Assembly (NCBI GenBank): GCA_030640215.1
Contig: DAOWJU010000151.1
Location: forward strand, 1-9,741
DNA length: 9,741 nt
DNA from: Desulfuromonadales bacterium
GTDB lineage: Bacteria > Desulfobacterota > Desulfuromonadia > Desulfuromonadales > BM103
Direction of reading: 5' to 3'
Within the stretch, counting starts at the first letter, position 1, and each line of letters begins with the position of its first letter. Below are positions 6,308 to 9,741 of this stretch, piece after piece. The notes beneath the pieces were generated by a model. That model was not told the DNA's origin, ran no database searches, and was given only the letters and a program-made list of their open reading frames with translations. Position numbers and translations under genes: made by a program.

Positions 6308-7198
6308 ATGTGCCCAGTCCGAAACAGTGCTCTTCAATATGCTTCGTCGGTTCGAGCAATCCTCGTTCGGAGCCTCTGCTTTGCCACCGTGTTTATTCTC
6401 ACGGCAACCCCACTTTACGCAATAGCTCAGGACTCAATTCGCAGTAGCGTTTTCGCTCTTGATAGCGCCCGTCAAACAGCTCTTCACGAACTCGAAGCAA
6501 CAGCTTTGTCTGCCAGAGAAGTCACCGACTACAGAGACTTTATCATTTACCTCAATACCCGAATTATCAACTACTGCCAGGAACTCGCTGAACAGGGCGA
6601 TCTGGCAGCACTGGAAGGGTTGCCGTGTCCTTCAAGCCTGAACAGTTCCAGTGCCGAGACGGCATCAGCCTTCTCGGAAGGGACAGTCTTTTACACCACG
6701 GGGGCGGATGCAGCTGAAGCTCAGACTCAGGCCGAAAAGAGCGCAGAGCTCGACGGCGATTTTCTCTCTACTCTGGGTGAGTTTGACGAGATGCTCCTTA
6801 AGGAAGAGGATAAGCTGGCCGCCAGGGTCCCCAGCCAGAGAGAGTCTGCCAGCGCCGGTTCGTCTGGTGGCTCCGGGAGTGATGGTAACGGTGGAAGTGA
6901 TGGCGAAGGCGGTGAGTCCGGTTCCGAAGCCGCTGGCGAGACGGCAGAGCAAGGTGAGGGCGATGCTGTTGCCGACGGGCAGGAAGGAACCGAATCTGGT
7001 ACCCGGAGCGGTGTCGGAGCTGGCAATGCTGACGTGGACCATTCGGTGTACGGCGCACCCGGTGGCAAGCTGCCACCGCCGGAGGATGACGATATCGTTG
7101 CCCGGCAACTACGTGAAGCGGCTGAAAAAGAACCTGATCCGGAGTTGAAAAAGAAACTCTGGGAAGAATATTGGAAATACAAGGGCGTGGGCAAGTAG
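6308..7198 (+). CDS. Exported protein with Gly/Ser/acidic linker and charged C-terminal helix
   Basis: I do not recognise a named family. ATG 6308 gives 296 residues. A longer reading from GTG 6194 would begin upstream of the predicted promoter and bury the signal sequence, so I reject it. A signal peptide is clear: arginines at 5, 16 and 21, a hydrophobic core LCFATVFILTATPL (23-36), and cleavage after Ala38 or Ala40. The mature part has a helical region (about 43-105) with Cys90 and Cys107, a possible disulfide, then a helix DFLSTLGEFDEMLLKEEDKL. From about 180 to 250 it is low-complexity Gly, Ser, Glu, Asp and Ala, presumably flexible. It ends in a compact charged segment (255-296) with PPPEDDDIVARQLREAA and LWEEYWKYKG, which looks like a conserved docking helix. 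It is first of three closely spaced genes, and the lipoprotein begins 13 bases after its stop. Confidence 0.8.
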   Translation: MCPVRNSALQYASSVRAILVRSLCFATVFILTATPLYAIAQDSIRSSVFALDSARQTALHELEATALSAREVTDYRDFIIYLNTRIINYCQELAEQGDLAALEGLPCPSSLNSSSAETASAFSEGTVFYTTGADAAEAQTQAEKSAELDGDFLSTLGEFDEMLLKEEDKLAARVPSQRESASAGSSGGSGSDGNGGSDGEGGESGSEAAGETAEQGEGDAVADGQEGTESGTRSGVGAGNADVDHSVYGAPGGKLPPPEDDDIVARQLREAAEKEPDPELKKKLWEEYWKYKGVGK

Positions 7199-7205
7199 GG
7201 AGGAG
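7198..7205 (+). promoter_or_regulatory. Strong ribosome binding site for the lipoprotein GTG start
   Basis: GGGAGGAG begins at the last base of the upstream stop codon and ends 6 bases before GTG 7212. It supports the non-ATG start and translational coupling of the two genes. Confidence 0.7.
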
Positions 7206-7211
7206 TCCAAA

Positions 7212-8429
7212 GTGAACATTCGATTCTTCGTGTTGCTTACAGCACTCCTGATGCTTTCCGGTTGCGCTTCGTTGCGCAATGGGGTCGCAGATGGTGTGCA
7301 GCCTGTCATCGCAACCCATGAACTCGACAGCTCCGAATTACTCGATGTGGCGATTGTAGCCTTCGACTCTGAAGAATTGACAGAGAAAGAGGTTCGCAAG
7401 CTGGGTTTGTCAGAAGAAATCCGTCAGGCAGAAGAGCGCTATATCCCTATTCACCTCAAATACACCATGCAACGAACTGGACAATGGGGGGCGGTGCGGG
7501 TGGTTCCTGACGAGAGTGACGCCCATCTTCAGGTCAAAGGAAACATCATCCATTCGGATGGAGAACGCCTTACCCTCGAAATTAAAGCCTTCGATGCGCG
7601 CGGTATCAAGTGGTTCGAAAAAACCTATTCTGAGGCACCCAAGCTGGAAGAGTACCACGCTCTTGCCGCCGGAGAAAAAGATCCATTTCAGGACCTTTAC
7701 AACACCATTGCCAATGACCTGTTGTTGCATCGTAGCCAACTGTCGGTCGATGATGTTCTGAAAATCCAGCAGATTTCTGAACTTCGCACCGCTCAGGATA
7801 TGGCTGCGGATGCTTTTGCCGGGCATCTTTCTCGCGATGAGGATGGCATTTATTCGCTGGTCCGGCTGCCGGTCGAGGACGATCCCATGCTCAGGCGGGT
7901 GCGCGCCGTCCAGATCCGTGATGATATGCTGCTCGACACCATCAACGGTTATTACGAGAATTATTACAACGATCTCTGGCAGCCCTATGCAGACTGGCGC
8001 AAGCTCTACAAAGAAGAACTCGCGGCATTGAAAGAAGTCCAGAAGCAAGCTCTGACCCGTCAGCTCTTCGGTGTCGCCGCTATTGTCAGTGGGGTTCTGC
8101 TCAGTAGCAATAATAGCGTTTCTTCCACTAACTTGCCGGAGGTGATGGTCCTCGGCGGTGCTGCGGCGATCTATAGTGGTTTTCAGAAGTGGGAGGAGAC
8201 CAAGATCCACAAAGATGTGATCGAAGAACTTAGTTTATCATTTTCCTCTGAGGCGGAACCTCTGGTTGTGGAGGTGGTTGGTGAAACCGTCCGGCTCACC
8301 GGGTCGGCCGAGGAACAGTATCAGAAATGGCGCGAGATGTTGCGGGATATTTATGCCGCGGAGACGGGCTTGCCGCTCGACTCAGCTGGAGAAGAGATAC
8401 CTGCTCCCTCCTCCGCAGCAGCCAAGTGA
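7212..8429 (+). CDS. Outer-membrane-type lipoprotein, CsgG/TolB-like N-terminal half
   Basis: 405-residue protein with a lipoprotein signal: hydrophobic FFVLLTALLM then lipobox LSGC, lipidated Cys18. Ala at +2 favours sorting to the outer membrane. The first half resembles, in strand-helix pattern only, CsgG/TolB-N type lipoprotein domains: LLDVAIVAFD (43-52), a helix leading to YIPIHLKYTMQRTGQWGAV (from 77), DAHLQVKGNI (about 103-112), then LTLEIKAFDARG. The middle is helical, with an aromatic stretch TINGYYENYYNDLWQPYADW. Near 284-326 two apolar segments, LFGVAAIVSGVLL and VMVLGGAAAIYSGF, flank a polar Ser/Asn loop, like a membrane-inserting hairpin. The C-terminal part is charged and ends in a Pro/Ser/Ala tail. 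No family name is recognised. Spacing of 13 and 9 bases to its neighbours indicates an operon and probable joint function. Confidence 0.82.
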   Translation: MNIRFFVLLTALLMLSGCASLRNGVADGVQPVIATHELDSSELLDVAIVAFDSEELTEKEVRKLGLSEEIRQAEERYIPIHLKYTMQRTGQWGAVRVVPDESDAHLQVKGNIIHSDGERLTLEIKAFDARGIKWFEKTYSEAPKLEEYHALAAGEKDPFQDLYNTIANDLLLHRSQLSVDDVLKIQQISELRTAQDMAADAFAGHLSRDEDGIYSLVRLPVEDDPMLRRVRAVQIRDDMLLDTINGYYENYYNDLWQPYADWRKLYKEELAALKEVQKQALTRQLFGVAAIVSGVLLSSNNSVSSTNLPEVMVLGGAAAIYSGFQKWEETKIHKDVIEELSLSFSSEAEPLVVEVVGETVRLTGSAEEQYQKWREMLRDIYAAETGLPLDSAGEEIPAPSSAAAK

Positions 8430-8438
8430 GACCCGTCT

Positions 8439-9741
8439 ATGACTGAAATCCCCCGCCGTAAAAAAGATATCAGCAGCCCCACGCTGAGACCTCCTGATGC
8501 AACCGGAGGAGCACAGCAGACTCCTTCTCGCACTGTGCCTCTGCTGATAGTGGCCTGCGGTCTGTTGCTGGTCGTCGCTGCTCTGCTGGTTCTCTTCCTG
8601 CCTTTTCAGCAGGACGATCCGGTCATTGTTCAGCAAACGGAACAACCGGAGGTCCGTCCAGTCGTGCCGCAACCACCATCCTCAAAGGTACCGCAATCTC
8701 CAGCAGAGCAGGTCACTGCCAATGATGATTGGGTCCGGGAAATAGACCGGTTGATGGAGGTCTGGTTGCAGAAGCAGGCTGAAGCGGAGTCTGTGAATGT
8801 CGCGGCCTGGGGTGGTGATGCCTACACTGACGCGGCCTCGTTGGCCAAAGAGTGCGATCGTCTGCTCGGTGAGCAGCAGTATCTTGCTGCTAAAGCCTCC
8901 TGCGAGGGGGCGATTGACGGCCTTGACAATCTCATGGCGTCGCAAGAGGAGTTGCTCGAAGCAGCCATTGCCGCTGGCCTGCTCGCCCTGGACTCACTTG
9001 ACCAGGGTGAGGATGACCAGGGTGAGGATGACCTGGGCCAGGATGACCCGGGGGCCGCTGTCGGTCATTTTCAACGCGCTCTTGCTCTGGACGCTGATGA
9101 TGAAAGAGCCGTAACCGGTCTCCGCCGTGCAGAGCAACGTCCCGCTGTTCTCAACTTTATGCGGGATGGATTGGCCATGGAGAGTGCAGGTGACCCCGAC
9201 GGGGCCTTGCTTGCATTCACTGCGGCCACAGAGCTTGACCCTGATTTCGGGCCAGCGCAGGAGGCTCTGCTCCGAGTCCGTGCCGAGATCGCCGAAAAAG
9301 AGTTCCAGCTAGCGATGAGTCATGCCCTGCAGGCCATGTCCAATGGCAAGCTGTCCAAAGCCAGCTCCGCTTTGCAAAAAGCCGAGTCGATCAGACCTGG
9401 CGATCATGCCGTCCGTGATCTCAAACAACAGCTTGCCCGAACGCAACTTGCTGGCAGGCTGACCGCATTGCGGCAGGATGCGGAACGTTTTGAGAAGAAA
9501 GAGCATTGGCCTGAGGCGCTCAAAGCCTGTAATGAAGCTCTCTCCCTCGACGCACATGCGGCCTTCGCTGCCAGTTGCAAGGAGAGGGTGAGCGTACGCA
9601 TCGACCTGGGCAACCGCCTGAAAAATATCCTGGTCAAGCCGGAGCGACTGTTTGCTGACGGCCCCCTGCAAGAGGCTCGTCAGCTCCTGACCTACGCCTC
9701 GGAGGTGACTCCGCGCGGACCGCTCCTCGCCTCGCAGATCA
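8439..9741 (+). CDS. Membrane-anchored periplasmic TPR protein, 3'-truncated by window edge
   Basis: Open from ATG 8439 to the last base without a stop: 434 residues seen, C-terminus missing. The N-terminus is basic (PRRKK at 5-9), and one membrane segment, VPLLIVACGLLLVVAALLVLFL (33-54), places the rest in the periplasm (N-in topology). A Pro/Gln-rich stretch (about 60-90) follows, then helices DDWVREIDRLMEVWLQKQAEAE. TPR-type helix pairs lie at about 172-225, 236-275, 288-324 and 344-376, with recognisable second helices HFQRALALDADDERA, ALLAFTAATELDPDFGPA and ALKACNEALSLDAHAA. An acidic 15-base repeat expands the loop of the first pair. TPRs mediate protein-protein contacts, so this is likely the scaffold of the cluster. 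The start lies 9 bases after the lipoprotein stop, with only a weak AAGTGAG upstream. The missing C-terminus may hold a further domain. Confidence 0.82.
   Translation, partial: MTEIPRRKKDISSPTLRPPDATGGAQQTPSRTVPLLIVACGLLLVVAALLVLFLPFQQDDPVIVQQTEQPEVRPVVPQPPSSKVPQSPAEQVTANDDWVREIDRLMEVWLQKQAEAESVNVAAWGGDAYTDAASLAKECDRLLGEQQYLAAKASCEGAIDGLDNLMASQEELLEAAIAAGLLALDSLDQGEDDQGEDDLGQDDPGAAVGHFQRALALDADDERAVTGLRRAEQRPAVLNFMRDGLAMESAGDPDGALLAFTAATELDPDFGPAQEALLRVRAEIAEKEFQLAMSHALQAMSNGKLSKASSALQKAESIRPGDHAVRDLKQQLARTQLAGRLTALRQDAERFEKKEHWPEALKACNEALSLDAHAAFAASCKERVSVRIDLGNRLKNILVKPERLFADGPLQEARQLLTYASEVTPRGPLLASQI
9000..9053 (+). repeat. In-frame 15-base tandem repeat, about 3.6 copies
   Basis: Units begin at 9000, 9015, 9030 and 9045 (last one partial) and encode DQGED, DQGED, DLGQD, DPG. 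The first two units are identical at the DNA level, while the third differs at a few bases. The length is a multiple of three, so copy-number change would keep the frame. It lies between the two helices of the first TPR unit. Confidence 0.85.

Noticed and set aside
6665..7319. Overlapping minus-strand frames rich in Pro/Ser/Leu opposite the Gly/Ser linker
   Set aside because: They arise from GC-rich low-complexity codons of the linker read in reverse. There is no signal or domain.
7410..8210. 266-residue minus-strand open frame opposite the lipoprotein gene
   Set aside because: The plus-strand frame has a lipobox, a strong ribosome binding site and operon spacing. The minus frame has none of these.
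8797..9114. Plus-strand frame in another register inside the TPR gene
   Set aside because: Its MTRVR-type repeats are the 15-base repeat read out of frame. The frame from 8439 has a membrane anchor and TPR pattern.

Overview
The window looks like chromosomal DNA of a Gram-negative bacterium. The mixed GC content, the block of separate haem genes (hemA-hemC-hemD-hemB), a hemD not fused to a methyltransferase, and the A-rich low-complexity spacers suggest a Desulfuromonadales-type member of the Desulfobacterota. That assignment is inference from gene order and sequence style, not from a marker gene. All convincing genes are on the + strand.

Region 1 (1-4028) is a haem/tetrapyrrole biosynthesis operon: the 3' part of hemA (glutamyl-tRNA reductase), hemC (hydroxymethylbilane synthase), hemD (uroporphyrinogen III synthase) and hemB (porphobilinogen synthase, zinc type). 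Together they convert glutamyl-tRNA to uroporphyrinogen III, except for the aminomutase HemL, which is not in the window. hemA, hemC and hemD are tightly packed. hemB and the next gene follow unusual A-rich or inverted-repeat spacers.

Region 2 (4126-5424) holds an M16-family zinc peptidase with the inverted HxxEH motif. Region 3 (5425-6071) begins with a roughly 150-bp nested inverted repeat that looks like a MITE or REP-type element. At its right edge sits a near-consensus promoter. This drives a small, AT-richer NUDIX-like gene whose NUDIX box lacks several key residues.

Region 4 (6201-9741) is the least familiar part. From an extended -10 promoter run three closely spaced genes for cell-envelope proteins: a secreted protein with a Gly/Ser/acidic linker and a charged C-terminal helix, an outer-membrane-type lipoprotein with a CsgG/TolB-like N-terminal half and a hydrophobic hairpin, and a single-pass membrane protein with periplasmic TPR repeats that runs off the window. 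The third gene has no stop inside the window and is easily missed. The three products probably form an envelope-spanning assembly, but I recognise no named system and assign no function.
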